Positions 34,028 through 43,742 of a stretch of 64,000 bases of DNA are shown piece by piece (the stretch's first letter is position 1; each line of letters begins with the position of its first letter). Origin of the DNA: CAVSJJ01 sp963771015 (GTDB lineage: Bacteria > Actinomycetota > Actinomycetes > Actinomycetales > Dermatophilaceae); the NCBI GenBank assembly GCA_963771015.1, contig CAVYRN010000009.1, positions 496,001 to 560,000 of the forward strand, written 5' to 3'. The position numbers were made by a program, and so were the translations under genes. The notes below the pieces were generated by a model, which was given only the letters and a program-made list of their open reading frames with translations, ran no database searches and was not told the origin of the DNA.

Positions 34028-35017
34028 ATGACGGCCATGACCGACAGCCCGGACTCCCGACCCGCCGCGGCGACCGCGGCGTCTGCGGGGCCTGCGGCGA
34101 CCGGTCCGGATGCCGTCGTGCCACCCTCGGTGTCGGTCGTGCCGCCGTCGGTCGTCTCGTCGGCAGCCGGGGAGGCGACGCCTCCCGATCCGGCCGCCCG
34201 GGGTGCCTCTCGCGCGGGCCGCGACCTGAAGTCGGCCACCGGTGTCGGGATCGGCCTGGCGCTGGTCGTCCTGGTCTCGCTGGTGTTCTTCACCCCGAGC
34301 TTCCTCGTCGTCATCGTCGGTGCGGTCGGCCTCGGCGCCTGGGAGATGCGCCGCGCGATGGCCACCGCCGGGCTGCTCGTTCCGGCGCCACCGCTGCTGC
34401 TCGGCACCGCGAGCATGGCCGTCAGTGCCTACGTGCAGGGCGGCGAGGGCCTGCTCGTCTCCTTCGGCCTCACGGTCGTCGCCCTGCTGGTCTGGCGGGT
34501 CGCCGACGGGGCGGCCGGGGCCGCCCGTGACCTCGGCGCCTCGATCCTCGCCACCCTCTACCCCGGGCTGCTCGCCGGGTTCGCCGTCCTCATGCTCACC
34601 CCCGACGACGGTGCCAGCCGCATCGTCTTCTTCCTGCTCGTCACCGTGTTCTCCGACATCGGCGGGTATGCCGTCGGCGTCCTTGCCGGGCGCCACCCCA
34701 TGGCGCCGTCGGTGAGCCCCAAGAAGAGCTGGGAGGGCTTCGCGGGGTCGGTGGCCGCCTCGGCGGCGGTGGGTGCGATCGCGCTCGTCCTCCTCCTCGA
34801 CGGGCCGTGGTGGGCCGGCGCGCTCATCGGCGCCCTCGCCGCCGCCGCGGCGACCCTCGGCGACCTCATCGAGTCCACGATCAAGCGCGACCTCGGCGTC
34901 AAGGACATGGGCGACATCCTCCCCGGCCACGGTGGCCTCATGGACCGCCTCGACTCGCTCGTCATCGTGGCCCCGCTCATCTGGGCGATGCTGCGGATCG
35001 TCGTCCCACTGCCGTGA
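34028..35017 (+). CDS. cdsA: Phosphatidate cytidylyltransferase
   Basis: 329 aa. Makes CDP-diacylglycerol for phospholipid synthesis, in the membrane. A disordered N-terminal region of about 70 residues (Pro/Ser/Ala) precedes eight or so helices. The family signature is intact near the C-terminus: SPKKSWEGFAGSV near 34717, and LGVKDMGDILPGHGGLMDRLDS near 34888. It is in the frr-cdsA-rlmN operon order conserved in actinobacteria. ATG 34028 is used; ATG 34037 is an alternative. Confidence 0.94.
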   Translation: MTAMTDSPDSRPAAATAASAGPAATGPDAVVPPSVSVVPPSVVSSAAGEATPPDPAARGASRAGRDLKSATGVGIGLALVVLVSLVFFTPSFLVVIVGAVGLGAWEMRRAMATAGLLVPAPPLLLGTASMAVSAYVQGGEGLLVSFGLTVVALLVWRVADGAAGAARDLGASILATLYPGLLAGFAVLMLTPDDGASRIVFFLLVTVFSDIGGYAVGVLAGRHPMAPSVSPKKSWEGFAGSVAASAAVGAIALVLLLDGPWWAGALIGALAAAAATLGDLIESTIKRDLGVKDMGDILPGHGGLMDRLDSLVIVAPLIWAMLRIVVPLP

Positions 35018-35021
35018 CGCC

Positions 35022-36254
35022 ATGACCGACGAGATGACCGGACCCCGGGCCGACCGGCCGGACGAGCCCGCGCGCCGCCCCCGGCCCGGGGAGCTGACGA
35101 TGGCCGCGCCGCGCCGCCCCGGGCCACCGCGGCATCTGGCCGACCTCGACCCGGCCGAGCGGCGCTCGGCGGTCGAGGAGCTCGGCCACCCGGGCTTTCG
35201 TGCGAAGCAGCTCTCGGCGCACTACTTCGAGCGGCTCGTCGACCGGCCCGAGGACATGACGGACCTGCCGAAGGCCACCCGAGAGGCGATCGTCGGCGCG
35301 CTCCTGCCCGCCCTGCTCACCCCGATCCGCACCCTCACCGCCGACCGTGGGGCGACGGTCAAGACCGCGTGGCGCCTGCACGACGGCGCCATCGTCGAGT
35401 CCGTTCTCATGCGCTACCCGCGCCGGGCGACCGTCTGCGTGTCCAGCCAGGCGGGGTGTGGGATGAACTGCCCGTTCTGCGCGACCGGCCAGGAGGGGCT
35501 GACCCGCAACCTCTCCACCGCCGAGATCGTCGAGCAGGTCGTGTATGCCGCGCGCCAGCTGGCCCGCGGTGAGGTCGCCCCGGCCCGGGCCGGGGCCGCG
35601 GCCGAGCTGGGCAGCGAGGGCGGGAGCGACGGCATGCCGGCGACCGGGGGAGCGAGCCGGGTCTCGAACGTCGTCTTCATGGGGATGGGGGAGGCGCTCG
35701 CGAACTACCGGGCCGCCATCGGTGCCATCCGACGCCTCGTCGAGCCCACCCCGGACGGTCTCGGGTTGTCCGCGCGCGGGCTCACCATGTCGACGGTCGG
35801 GCTCGTCCCCGGCATCGACCGGCTGGCCGAGGAGGGCCTGCCGGTGACGCTCGCGCTGTCCCTCCATGCCCCGGACGACGAGCTGCGCGACGAGCTCGTG
35901 CCGCTCAACACCCGGTACCCCGTCGACGAGGTGGTCGACGCGGCTCGACGGTACTTCGACACCACCGGCCGGCGGGTGAGCATCGAGTATGCGCTCATCC
36001 GCGACATCAACGACCAGGCGTGGCGGGCCGAGCTGCTCGCCGAGAAGCTCATCGCTCGGGGTCGGGGGTGGGTGCATGTCAACCCCATCCCGCTCAACCC
36101 GACCCCCGGCTCGACGTGGACGGCGTCGCGGCCCGGCGTCGAGCAGCAGTTCGTCGAACGGCTCCGGGCCCGTGGCATCCCCACGACGGTGCGCGACACC
36201 CGCGGGTCCGACATCGACGGGGCCTGCGGGCAGCTCGCGGCGGCGACGGCCTAG
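35022..36254 (+). CDS. rlmN: 23S rRNA (adenine2503-C2)-methyltransferase RlmN
   Basis: 410-aa radical SAM enzyme that methylates A2503 of 23S rRNA and A37 of some tRNAs. The cluster motif is CGMNCPFCATGQ (about 35458-35493), the SAM-binding GMGEAL follows near 35685, and the acceptor cysteines are in the middle and C-terminal parts (ending DGACGQLAAA). There is a Gly/Ala insertion of about 25 residues before VSNVVFMGMGE. ATG 35022 is 4 nt after the cdsA stop. Its end overlaps the convergent LOG gene by 4 bp. Confidence 0.95.
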   Translation: MTDEMTGPRADRPDEPARRPRPGELTMAAPRRPGPPRHLADLDPAERRSAVEELGHPGFRAKQLSAHYFERLVDRPEDMTDLPKATREAIVGALLPALLTPIRTLTADRGATVKTAWRLHDGAIVESVLMRYPRRATVCVSSQAGCGMNCPFCATGQEGLTRNLSTAEIVEQVVYAARQLARGEVAPARAGAAAELGSEGGSDGMPATGGASRVSNVVFMGMGEALANYRAAIGAIRRLVEPTPDGLGLSARGLTMSTVGLVPGIDRLAEEGLPVTLALSLHAPDDELRDELVPLNTRYPVDEVVDAARRYFDTTGRRVSIEYALIRDINDQAWRAELLAEKLIARGRGWVHVNPIPLNPTPGSTWTASRPGVEQQFVERLRARGIPTTVRDTRGSDIDGACGQLAAATA

Positions 36255-37420
36255 CCGCCGGGCCGGCGGTCGACGGCAAGCGTGCGGTCGGCCTCGTCGA
36301 GGATGATCTCGGCCGCCTCGGTCACGTCGTCGACGAGGCGGATCGCGTCGGCCATCCGTCGGTCCCTGCCGAGGGCCGCCAGCACGGGCCAGGCGGGGAT
36401 CTCCTCGGTCCACCGTCTGCGTCCGACGAGGACGAGCGGTGGGACGGCGTCGTCGGGGCGGGCGTAGTAGAGCCTGGTGGCGGTCTGGAAGATCTCCTGC
36501 ACCGTCCCCGCGGCACCGGGCAGAACCACGATCCCGGCATCGCAGCGAGCGAGCAGGGCGTCCTCGCGCAGGGCGTTCGAGAAGTACTTGGCGATGGCGT
36601 CGGCGAACACGTTCGACGGCTCCTGGCCGTAGAACCAGGTGGGGATGCCTACCGTGCGGGGCCGGCGAGCGGCTCCTGCGGTCGTTCCCGAGGGGCTCGC
36701 GCGGAGCAACCGGTCGCGCACGGCGAGGGCGCCGCCGGCCCAGCGGGCGATGTCGTCGTCCCAGCCGGGGTCCTCGCCGAGCGCCGCGAGCGCGTCCGCG
36801 AGCGTCTCCTCGTCGGGGACCGCCGCACCGAGGTTGGCCGCCTCCATCGACCCGGGGCCGCCGCCCGTCGCGACGACGAGACCGTCGTCGGCGAGCCGGT
36901 GGCCGAGGCCGGCGGCCGCGGCATACTCCGCCGTGCCCCGGCGGACGGCGTGGTCGCCCATGACGCCCACGACCGGCAGCGCGTCGAGCCGCTCGTCGAG
37001 GGCGTCGCTCATCGCGTCGTCGTGGATCGCCCGGAGCAGCGTCGCGTAGATGTCGCGGCTGGTCCGCCGATCGAGGAACCATCGGTAGGCCCGGGCGTCG
37101 GGGGTGTGGGCGTAGCCGCGGTCGGCCAGGCCGGCATACAGCTCGTCGGCGGTGTAGAGGTGGCTGCGGTAGGGGTCGACCGGCACCTTCGGGTCGGCGG
37201 GGAAGACGAGGGCGCCGTGCGCGCGGAGGTGCCGTTCGAGGTCGGGGGAGAGTCGGCCGCCGAGGACGACGAGCCCCGCCAGGTCGGTACGCCGCGACAG
37301 ATCGGCCTCGACCGGGTAGAGGTCCAGGCCCTGGAGCCGCCGCCCGGCCAGGGCGGCCCCGTCGTGGAGGAGCCCGGTGAGCTCGGCGATGCTCTGCACC
37401 TCGGGCCGCTCCGGTGACAT
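36251..37420 (-). CDS. LOG-like Rossmann-fold protein (TIGR00730-related)
   Basis: 389 aa. The nucleotide-binding motifs of LOG/lysine-decarboxylase-like proteins are visible: VVATGGGPGSMEAANLGA and LPGAAGTVQEIFQTATRLYY (the PGGxGTxxE element, here PGAAGTVQE). It is about twice the length of ordinary LOG proteins, with an N-terminal extension of about 130 residues. LOG enzymes release cytokinin bases or other ribose-monophosphate bonds; the function of this long form is unknown. ATG 37420 is preceded on the minus strand by TAGAGT ending 7 nt upstream. Convergent with rlmN. Confidence 0.82.
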   Translation of the reverse strand: MSPERPEVQSIAELTGLLHDGAALAGRRLQGLDLYPVEADLSRRTDLAGLVVLGGRLSPDLERHLRAHGALVFPADPKVPVDPYRSHLYTADELYAGLADRGYAHTPDARAYRWFLDRRTSRDIYATLLRAIHDDAMSDALDERLDALPVVGVMGDHAVRRGTAEYAAAAGLGHRLADDGLVVATGGGPGSMEAANLGAAVPDEETLADALAALGEDPGWDDDIARWAGGALAVRDRLLRASPSGTTAGAARRPRTVGIPTWFYGQEPSNVFADAIAKYFSNALREDALLARCDAGIVVLPGAAGTVQEIFQTATRLYYARPDDAVPPLVLVGRRRWTEEIPAWPVLAALGRDRRMADAIRLVDDVTEAAEIILDEADRTLAVDRRPGG

Positions 37421-37473
37421 GCCGGTCACTCTAGGCTCACCGTCCCGCCGCCCAGCCCCCGCGCCCCGAGGGG

Positions 37474-38841
37474 TCAGTGGTGGGTGAGCCTGTCGAGGAC
37501 CCGGCCGAGGCGGGCCGGACGTCCGGTTGTCCGCTCCTCGCGGTCGGCCAGGGTGGCCAGCCGCAGGCCGGCGTTGACCCCGAGCCATCGCAGCGGCTCG
37601 GGCTCCCATGTGGGGGAGCGGTGCTGGACCCACGGCAGGGCGGTCAGGGCGGTATGCCGTCCCGAGACGAGGTCGGCCAGGGTGCGCCCCGCGAGGTTGG
37701 TCGCGGCGACGCCGTCACCGACGTACCCGCCGGCCCAGCCGACCCGGGCCGTCGCGTCGAAGCCGACCGACGGGTGCCAGTCGCGGGCGATCCCGAGCGG
37801 CCCGCCCCAGGCATGGGTGAAGTCGACGTCGTCGAGCTGGGGAAACAGGTCGAGCAGCGCGCCCCGGAGCTGGGCGAAGACCCGCTCGTCGCGGTCGAAC
37901 GCCGGGTCGACCGCCGACCCCCAGTGGTAGGGCGCCCCTCGTCCGCCGAAGGCGATCCGGTCGTCAACCGTCCGTTGGCCGTAGACGACGACGTGGCCGT
38001 GGTCGGAGAACACCTCGCGCTGTTCGAGCCCGATGCTCGCCCACTGCTCGCCGCTCAGCGGCTCGGTCGCCACCATGAGCGAGTACACCGGCGTGATCCG
38101 CCGGCGCAGCCGGGCCAGCCGGGCGGTGTACGCCTCGGTCGCCCGGATGACGTGCCCCGCCGCGACAGCCCGGCCGTCGGCGAGGGCCACCCAGCCCGGT
38201 CCGGCCGTCTCGACGCGGGCACCCTCGACGATGACGCCACCGAGCCGCCGCACGGCGTCGGCGAGTCCGTCGACGAGGCGTCGGGGGTGGATCCGGGCGC
38301 AGTTCGGGTTGAACGTGCCGCCGAGCGCCCCCGGGGTGCGGAGCCGCTCGGAGAGCTCGTCCGCCTCGAGCCAGACCGTGCCGTCCCCCCACGAGGCGCC
38401 GTGCGCGGCGTACGCCCGGGCCCGCGTCGCCTGCGCGGGCCCTCGCGCGGCCATGACGGTCCCGCCCCGCACGAAGCCGGCGTCGATGCCCTCCACCGCA
38501 CAGACCGCGCCGACCTCGACAACGGTGTCGCGCAGGGCGGTGAGCAGGTCTAGCGCCGCTGCCCGGCCGTGGCGCGCCGCGACCGAGTCCGCCGAGACCG
38601 GGTAGAGGGCCGAGACCCAACCGCCGTTTCGGCCGCTCGCCCCGAAGCCGACGTGCTCGGCCTCGAGCACCGTCACCGACCGGCCCGGGTCGTCCCGGAG
38701 CAGGTAGTACGCGGTCCACAGCCCGGTGAACCCACCGCCGACGATGACGACGTCGGACGCCGGGGGTGGATCCGGTATGCCGTGGGGCGCGGGAACCGTC
38801 GCGCCCTCCCACCACAGTGGGAGGGCGGAGGTCGAGGTCAT
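37474..38841 (-). CDS. FAD-dependent amine oxidoreductase (DAO/PuuB-like)
   Basis: 455 aa. The N-terminal dinucleotide fold VVIVGGGFTGLWTAYYLL and the second FAD contact GASGRNGGW mark a D-amino-acid-oxidase-type flavoenzyme. The GYVGDGVAATNLAGRTLADLV helix near the C-terminus is typical of gamma-glutamylputrescine oxidase-like proteins. It lies 15 nt after the class-III aminotransferase gene in the lrp operon, so oxidation of a polyamine or its derivative is likely. No gamma-glutamylputrescine synthetase gene is seen here, so the substrate may be the free amine. Confidence 0.85.
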   Translation of the reverse strand: MTSTSALPLWWEGATVPAPHGIPDPPPASDVVIVGGGFTGLWTAYYLLRDDPGRSVTVLEAEHVGFGASGRNGGWVSALYPVSADSVAARHGRAAALDLLTALRDTVVEVGAVCAVEGIDAGFVRGGTVMAARGPAQATRARAYAAHGASWGDGTVWLEADELSERLRTPGALGGTFNPNCARIHPRRLVDGLADAVRRLGGVIVEGARVETAGPGWVALADGRAVAAGHVIRATEAYTARLARLRRRITPVYSLMVATEPLSGEQWASIGLEQREVFSDHGHVVVYGQRTVDDRIAFGGRGAPYHWGSAVDPAFDRDERVFAQLRGALLDLFPQLDDVDFTHAWGGPLGIARDWHPSVGFDATARVGWAGGYVGDGVAATNLAGRTLADLVSGRHTALTALPWVQHRSPTWEPEPLRWLGVNAGLRLATLADREERTTGRPARLGRVLDRLTHH

Positions 38842-38855
38842 CGACGCCGCTCGGC

Positions 38856-40295
38856 TCAGAGGTGGTTGGCGGCCTCGGTGAGGACCGAGCGCAGTCGCTG
38901 TTCGATGTCGTCGAACTGCTGCTGACCGATGATCAGCGGGGGCGCCAGCTGGACAACGGGGTCGCCCCGGTCGTCGGCGCGGCAGTACAGCCCGGCGTCG
39001 AACAGGGCCTTGGACAGGAAGCCGCGGAGCAGCCGCTCGGACTCCTCGTCGTTGAAGGTCTCGCGGGTCGCCTGGTCCTTGACGAGCTCGATGCCGTAGA
39101 AGAACCCGGCGCCGCGGACGTCGCCGACGATCGGCAGGTCGCGCAGCTTGTCGAGGGTGGCCTTGAACAGCGGGGCGTTCTGCTTGACGTGGTCGTTGAG
39201 ACCCTCGGCCTCGAACACGTCGAGGTTGGCCATCGCCGCGGCCGCGCTCACCGGGTGGCCACCCCACGTGTAGCCGTGCGGGAAGAACGTCGTGCCCTTG
39301 CGGAACGGCTCGAAGAGCCGGTCGCTGGCGATCATCAGGCCCAGCGGGGCGTACCCGGAGGTCACGCCCTTCGCCGTCGTGATGATGTCGGGCACGTAGC
39401 CGAGGTCGTCGCAGGCGAACATCGAGCCGATCCGGCCGAACGCGCAGATCGTCTCGTCGGAGACGAGCAGCACGTCGTACTCGTCGCAGATCTCGCGGAC
39501 CCGGTCGAAGTAGCCGGGCGGGGGCGGGAAGCAGCCGCCGGAGTTCTGGACCGGCTCGAGGAACACGGCCGCGACGGTGTCCGGGCCCTCGAACTCGATC
39601 GCCTCGGCGATCCGGTCGGCGGCCCAGCGGCCGAAGGCCTTCTCGTCCTCGCGCAGGTGCTCCGGCGCCCGGTAGAAGTTCGTGTTCGGAACCTTGACGG
39701 CGCCCGGCACGAGGGGCTCGAAGATCGCCTTGGCGGCCGGGATGCCGGTGATCGACAGGGCGCCGTGCGGGGTGCCGTGATAGGCGACCGACCGGCTGAT
39801 GACCTTCGTCTTCGTCGGCTTGCCGACGAGCTTGTAGTACTGCTTGGCGAGCTTCCAGGCGGTCTCGACCGCCTCACCGCCGCCGGTCGTGAAGAAGACG
39901 CGGTTGAGGTCGCCCGGCGCGCCGGCCGCGAGCCGCTCGGCGAGCTCGATGGCCCGCGGGTGGGCGTAGGACCACAGGGGGAAGAACGCCAGCTCCTTGG
40001 CCTGCTTGGCCATCGCCTCGGCGATCTCGGTGCGCCCGTGGCCCACCTGGTTGACGAAGAGCCCCGCCAGGGCGTCGATGTACTCGTTGCCGCGGTCGTC
40101 GAAGATCTTGTAGCCCTCGCCCCGGGTGATGATGGGGACGCTGTGGCCGAGTCCCCCGTCGGCCGGGTCCTCGAAGACCGAGTGCCGGGTGAAGTGCATC
40201 CAGAGGTGGTCGCGGGCGGCCTCCGAGTACAGCTTCCCGGTGCGGGTGTGCCGGTCCGAGGAGGGTTCCCAGATCGCGGACGGTTCAGTGGTCAT
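38856..40295 (-). CDS. Class III aminotransferase (putrescine/GABA type)
   Basis: 479 aa. PLP fold type I, class III. FFTTGGGEAVETAWKLAKQYY, then VFLEPVQNSGGCFPPP, then DETICAFGRIGSMFA, and the PLP Lys in IITTAKGVTSGYAPLG. The family includes putrescine, beta-alanine and GABA:pyruvate aminotransferases. ATG 40295 overlaps the stop of the lrp gene (ATGA), so the two are translationally coupled. With the aldehyde dehydrogenases nearby it probably converts putrescine to gamma-aminobutyraldehyde, or GABA to succinate semialdehyde, or both. Confidence 0.9.
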   Translation of the reverse strand: MTTEPSAIWEPSSDRHTRTGKLYSEAARDHLWMHFTRHSVFEDPADGGLGHSVPIITRGEGYKIFDDRGNEYIDALAGLFVNQVGHGRTEIAEAMAKQAKELAFFPLWSYAHPRAIELAERLAAGAPGDLNRVFFTTGGGEAVETAWKLAKQYYKLVGKPTKTKVISRSVAYHGTPHGALSITGIPAAKAIFEPLVPGAVKVPNTNFYRAPEHLREDEKAFGRWAADRIAEAIEFEGPDTVAAVFLEPVQNSGGCFPPPPGYFDRVREICDEYDVLLVSDETICAFGRIGSMFACDDLGYVPDIITTAKGVTSGYAPLGLMIASDRLFEPFRKGTTFFPHGYTWGGHPVSAAAAMANLDVFEAEGLNDHVKQNAPLFKATLDKLRDLPIVGDVRGAGFFYGIELVKDQATRETFNDEESERLLRGFLSKALFDAGLYCRADDRGDPVVQLAPPLIIGQQQFDDIEQRLRSVLTEAANHL

Positions 40296-40777
40296 CTCGT
40301 ACCCCAGTTGTAGTGCTGCTTGTTGAGCTTCAGGTAGACGAACGTCTCGGTCTCGGTGACACCCGGCAGCGCGCGGATCCTCGTCGAGAGCAGGTCGAGG
40401 AGATGGTCGTCGTCCTCGCACACGACCTCGACGAGGAAGTCGAAGCTGCCGGCCGTCGTCACGACGTAGTCGATGTCCGGCAGCTCCGTCAGCGCGTCGC
40501 CGAGACTGATGAGGTCGCCGGCGGTCCGGATGCCGATCATCGCCTGACGCCGGAAGCCCACCTGGAGCGGGTCGGTGACGGCGACGATCTGCATGATGCC
40601 CGCGTCCAGCATCCGCTGGACCCGCTGGCGGACCGCGGCTTCGGAGAGGCCGACCGCCTTGGCGATGGCGGCATACGACTGGCGACCGTCCTCCTGGAGC
40701 AGCTCGATGATGGCCTTGGCCACGTCATCGAGCCGCACCTCGGGGGTCGGCGACCCGGTCCGTACCGCTCTCGTCAC
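40292..40777 (-). CDS. Lrp/AsnC family transcriptional regulator
   Basis: 161 aa. N-terminal AsnC helix-turn-helix (LDDVAKAIIELLQEDGRQSY, AAIAKAVGLSEAAVRQRVQR) and a C-terminal RAM ligand domain (TAGSFDFLVEVVCEDDDHLL). GTG 40777 is preferred because CACGAT ends 6 nt before it on the minus strand; GTG 40783 is an alternative. It heads the operon with the aminotransferase and FAD oxidase and is divergent from the aldehyde dehydrogenase. A polyamine or GABA-related ligand would be expected. Confidence 0.92.
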   Translation of the reverse strand: MTRAVRTGSPTPEVRLDDVAKAIIELLQEDGRQSYAAIAKAVGLSEAAVRQRVQRMLDAGIMQIVAVTDPLQVGFRRQAMIGIRTAGDLISLGDALTELPDIDYVVTTAGSFDFLVEVVCEDDDHLLDLLSTRIRALPGVTETETFVYLKLNKQHYNWGTR

Positions 40778-40783
40778 GGGCAC

Positions 40784-40963
40784 ATCGTGTCCCGGATCTC
40801 GTTGGTTGGCAAGTGCCAACACGACGGAATCAGTCGCCAAATCGAGTTTGAGACCGCGATTTCACACAGTTGATACACCGAACCTATTGAAATCCACCGT
40901 CGCCGGGCTAGAGTGCGGTCCAACACCCTCCACCCCGGACGTCATGGTTGGGAGCGAAACGTC
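40784..40963. promoter_or_regulatory. Divergent lrp / aldehyde dehydrogenase control region
   Basis: Two dyads: GTTGGCA-AG-TGCCAAC (40805-40820), placed near the -35 of lrp, and GATTTCA (40858-40864) with TGAAATC (40888-40894). The stretch 40835-40895 is A+T rich. Both are candidate Lrp sites, one for autoregulation and one for the aldehyde dehydrogenase. Confidence 0.45.
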
Positions 40964-42409
40964 GTGAGTGAACCCCGTCAACTGCGCAACTTCATCGGTG
41001 GCGAGTACGTCGAGGCGAGGGGCGACACGGTCTCCGACATCGTCAACCCCGCCACCGGTCAGGTCGTCGCGAAGGCGCCGGTCAGCACCGCCGCCGACGT
41101 CGACGCGGCCTACGCCGCGGCGGCCACGGCCTTCGAGGTCTGGGGCGAGACGACGCCGAAGGACCGGCAGAAGGCCCTGCTCGACTTCGCCAGTGCGGTC
41201 GAGGCCCGGGCCCACGAGTTCGTCACCCTCGAGGGCGAGAACACCGGCAAGCCGTACGCGCTCACCGAGAGCGAGGAGGTGCCCCCGATGATCGACGAGC
41301 TCCGGTTCTTCGCCGGGGCCGCCCGGGTCCTCGAGGGCCGCTCGGCCGGGGAGTACATGGCGGGCCACACGAGCTGGATCCGCCGTGAGCCGATCGGCGT
41401 CGTCGGCCAGGTCACGCCATGGAACTACCCGATGATGATGGCGGTCTGGAAGATCGCCCCGGCCCTCGCCGCCGGCAACACGGTGGTCCTCAAGCCGAGC
41501 GACACGACCCCGGAGACGACGCTGCTGCTGGCCGAGATCGCCGCGGAGTTCCTGCCCCCGGGCGCCTTCAACGTCATCACCGGCGACCGCGACACGGGGC
41601 GGCTCCTCGTCGAGCACGACACGCCGGCGCTCGTCGCCATCACCGGCTCGGTCCGGGCCGGCATGCAGGTCGCCGAGAGCGCGAGCAAGGCCGTCAAGCG
41701 GGTGCACCTCGAGCTCGGTGGCAAGGCCCCCGTCGTCGTCTTCGACGACGCCGACATCGAGGCGGCCGTCGAGGGCATCGCCATCGCCGGCTACTTCAAC
41801 GCCGGCCAGGACTGCACCGCGGCGACCCGCGTCCTCGCCGGTCCGGGCATCCACGACGAGTTCGTCGCCGCCCTGGCCGAGTACGCCAGGGCCAACGCCA
41901 AGGTCGGTATGCCGGACGACCCGGACGCGCTGTTCGGTCCGGTCAACAACGTCAACCAGCTCTCCCGGGTCACCGGGTTCCTCGACCGGCTGCCCGACCA
42001 CGCGAGCATCGACGCCGGCGGCAGCCGGATCAACGCCCTGGGCGACGGGTTCTTCCTCGAGCCGACGGTCGTCAGCGGCCTGCACCAGCAGGACGAGGCC
42101 ATCCAGAGCGAGATCTTCGGCCCGGTCATCACCGTCCAGCGGTTCTCCGACGAGGCCGAGGCGCTGCGCTTCGCCAACGATGTCGAGTACGGTCTGGCGT
42201 CGAGCGTATGGACCAAGGACTTCGGGCGGGCCATGCGGATGAGCAAGCGACTCAACTTCGGAGCGGTGTGGATCAACACCCATATCCCGTTCGTCTCCGA
42301 GATGCCGCACGGCGGGTTCAAGAGCTCCGGCTACGGCAAGGACCTGTCCATGTACGGCTTCGAGGACTACACCCGCATCAAGCACGTCATGGCCAACATC
42401 GAAAGCTGA
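40964..42409 (+). CDS. Gamma-aminobutyraldehyde dehydrogenase-like aldehyde dehydrogenase
   Basis: 481 aa. NAD(P)-dependent aldehyde dehydrogenase: GVVGQVTPWNYPMMMAVWK, the glutamate in HLELGGKAP near 41705, and the catalytic Cys in NAGQDCTAATR near 41812. Patterns such as RNFIGGEYVEARG and WTSxIRREPIG resemble PatD/betaine-aldehyde types. GTG 40964 is used; GGGAGCGA lies upstream. Position next to polyamine genes points to gamma-aminobutyraldehyde, the product of putrescine transamination or oxidation, giving GABA. Confidence 0.88.
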   Translation: MSEPRQLRNFIGGEYVEARGDTVSDIVNPATGQVVAKAPVSTAADVDAAYAAAATAFEVWGETTPKDRQKALLDFASAVEARAHEFVTLEGENTGKPYALTESEEVPPMIDELRFFAGAARVLEGRSAGEYMAGHTSWIRREPIGVVGQVTPWNYPMMMAVWKIAPALAAGNTVVLKPSDTTPETTLLLAEIAAEFLPPGAFNVITGDRDTGRLLVEHDTPALVAITGSVRAGMQVAESASKAVKRVHLELGGKAPVVVFDDADIEAAVEGIAIAGYFNAGQDCTAATRVLAGPGIHDEFVAALAEYARANAKVGMPDDPDALFGPVNNVNQLSRVTGFLDRLPDHASIDAGGSRINALGDGFFLEPTVVSGLHQQDEAIQSEIFGPVITVQRFSDEAEALRFANDVEYGLASSVWTKDFGRAMRMSKRLNFGAVWINTHIPFVSEMPHGGFKSSGYGKDLSMYGFEDYTRIKHVMANIES

Positions 42410-42514
42410 CGAGCAGACCCTGGAAGCGACGCCCCGACACGTCGCATCGAACCGAATCACCAACACCTTCACCGGCACCGCCGACCAGACGAGAAGACCG
42501 AGGAGTCCCCGCCC

Positions 42515-43742
42515 ATGAACGACCAGCTCCCACCCAGTGTCCAGGCCGCCTTCGCCCGAGGAGCGCTCAACCGGCGCACGGTGATGGCCGGGGCGCTCGG
42601 CCTCGGCACCGTGGCCGCGCTGACCGCCTGTGGCTCCAAGGGCCAGAACCCGACGACCACCGGAACATCCACGTCCACTCCGACCGCGAAGCTCGCCCAG
42701 GACATGTCCGACACCGAGAAGGTCGTCAACTGGTCCAACTGGCCCGAGTACATCGACGTCGACGACAAGACGGGCAAGCACCCGACCCTCGACGCGTTCA
42801 CGAAGCAGACCGGCGTCAAGGTCAACTACACCGAGGACTACAACGACAACGACGAGTTCTACGCCAAGGTGCGGCCGCTCCTCGCCGCGGGGACCGACAC
42901 CGGTCGTGACGTGTGGTGCAGCACCGACTGGATGGTCGCCCGGCTCATCCGCCAGGGCTACGCCGAGAAGCTCGACCTGGCCAACATCCCGAACCATGCC
43001 AACGTCGACGACTCCCTGCTCAACGTCGAGTTCGACCCGGGTCGGCTGTACTCGCTGCCGTGGCAGAGCGGCTTCGCCGGCATCGCCTGGAACCCCAAGG
43101 CGACCGGCGGCAAGAAGGTCACCTCGGTCGACCAGCTCCTCACCGACCCGGCCCTGAAGGGCAAGGTCACCCTGCTGACCGAGATGCGCGACACGGTCGG
43201 CCTGGTCCTCATGGCCCTGGGCAAGAAGATCGAGAGCTTCACCGACGCCGACTTCCAGGCGGCCATCGACGAGCTGCAGAAGGCCAAGGACGCGGGCCAG
43301 ATCAAGGGCTTCACCGGCAACGAGTACACCAAGCCGCTCGCCGCCGGGGACACCGCCGCCTGCATCGCGTGGACCGGCGACGTCGTCCAGCTCCAGCTCG
43401 ACAACCCCGCCCTCGGCTACGCCCTCCCCGACACCGGATGCACCCTGTGGTCGGACAACTTCGTCATCCCGGCCCTGGCGCGCCACAAGAAGAACGCCGA
43501 GACGCTCATCAACTACTACTACGACCCCAAGGTCATGGCGGACGTCGTCGACTACGTCAACTACATCTCGCCGGTCAAGGGCACCAAGGAGATCCTGGTC
43601 TCCGCGGACCCGTCGGTGGGCGAAGAACCCCCTGATCTTCCCCGACCAGGCGACCCTGTCCCGGGCCCACGTGTTCCGGGGCCTGACCCAGGAGGAGGAG
43701 ACGAAGTACAACCGGCTCTTCCAGACCCTCGTCACCGGGTGA
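42515..43742 (+). CDS. Polyamine ABC transporter substrate-binding lipoprotein (PotD-like), with a frame break near the 3' end
   Basis: About 408 aa if restored. Twin-arginine-type lipoprotein signal (NRRTVMAGALGL...LTAC, Cys39), then a PotD-like fold with NWSNWPEYIDVDDKTG, WCSTDWMVARLIRQGY and WQSGFAGIAWNPKATGG. At 43618-43620 the run GTGGGCGAAG has one G too many: reading GTG-GCG-AAG restores AKNPLIFPDQATL, a normal family ending, to a TGA at 43740-43742 that overlaps the potA start. As it stands the frame runs on into potA without a stop, giving an artificial 779-residue fusion. A sequencing or assembly insertion is the likeliest cause. Confidence 0.85.
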
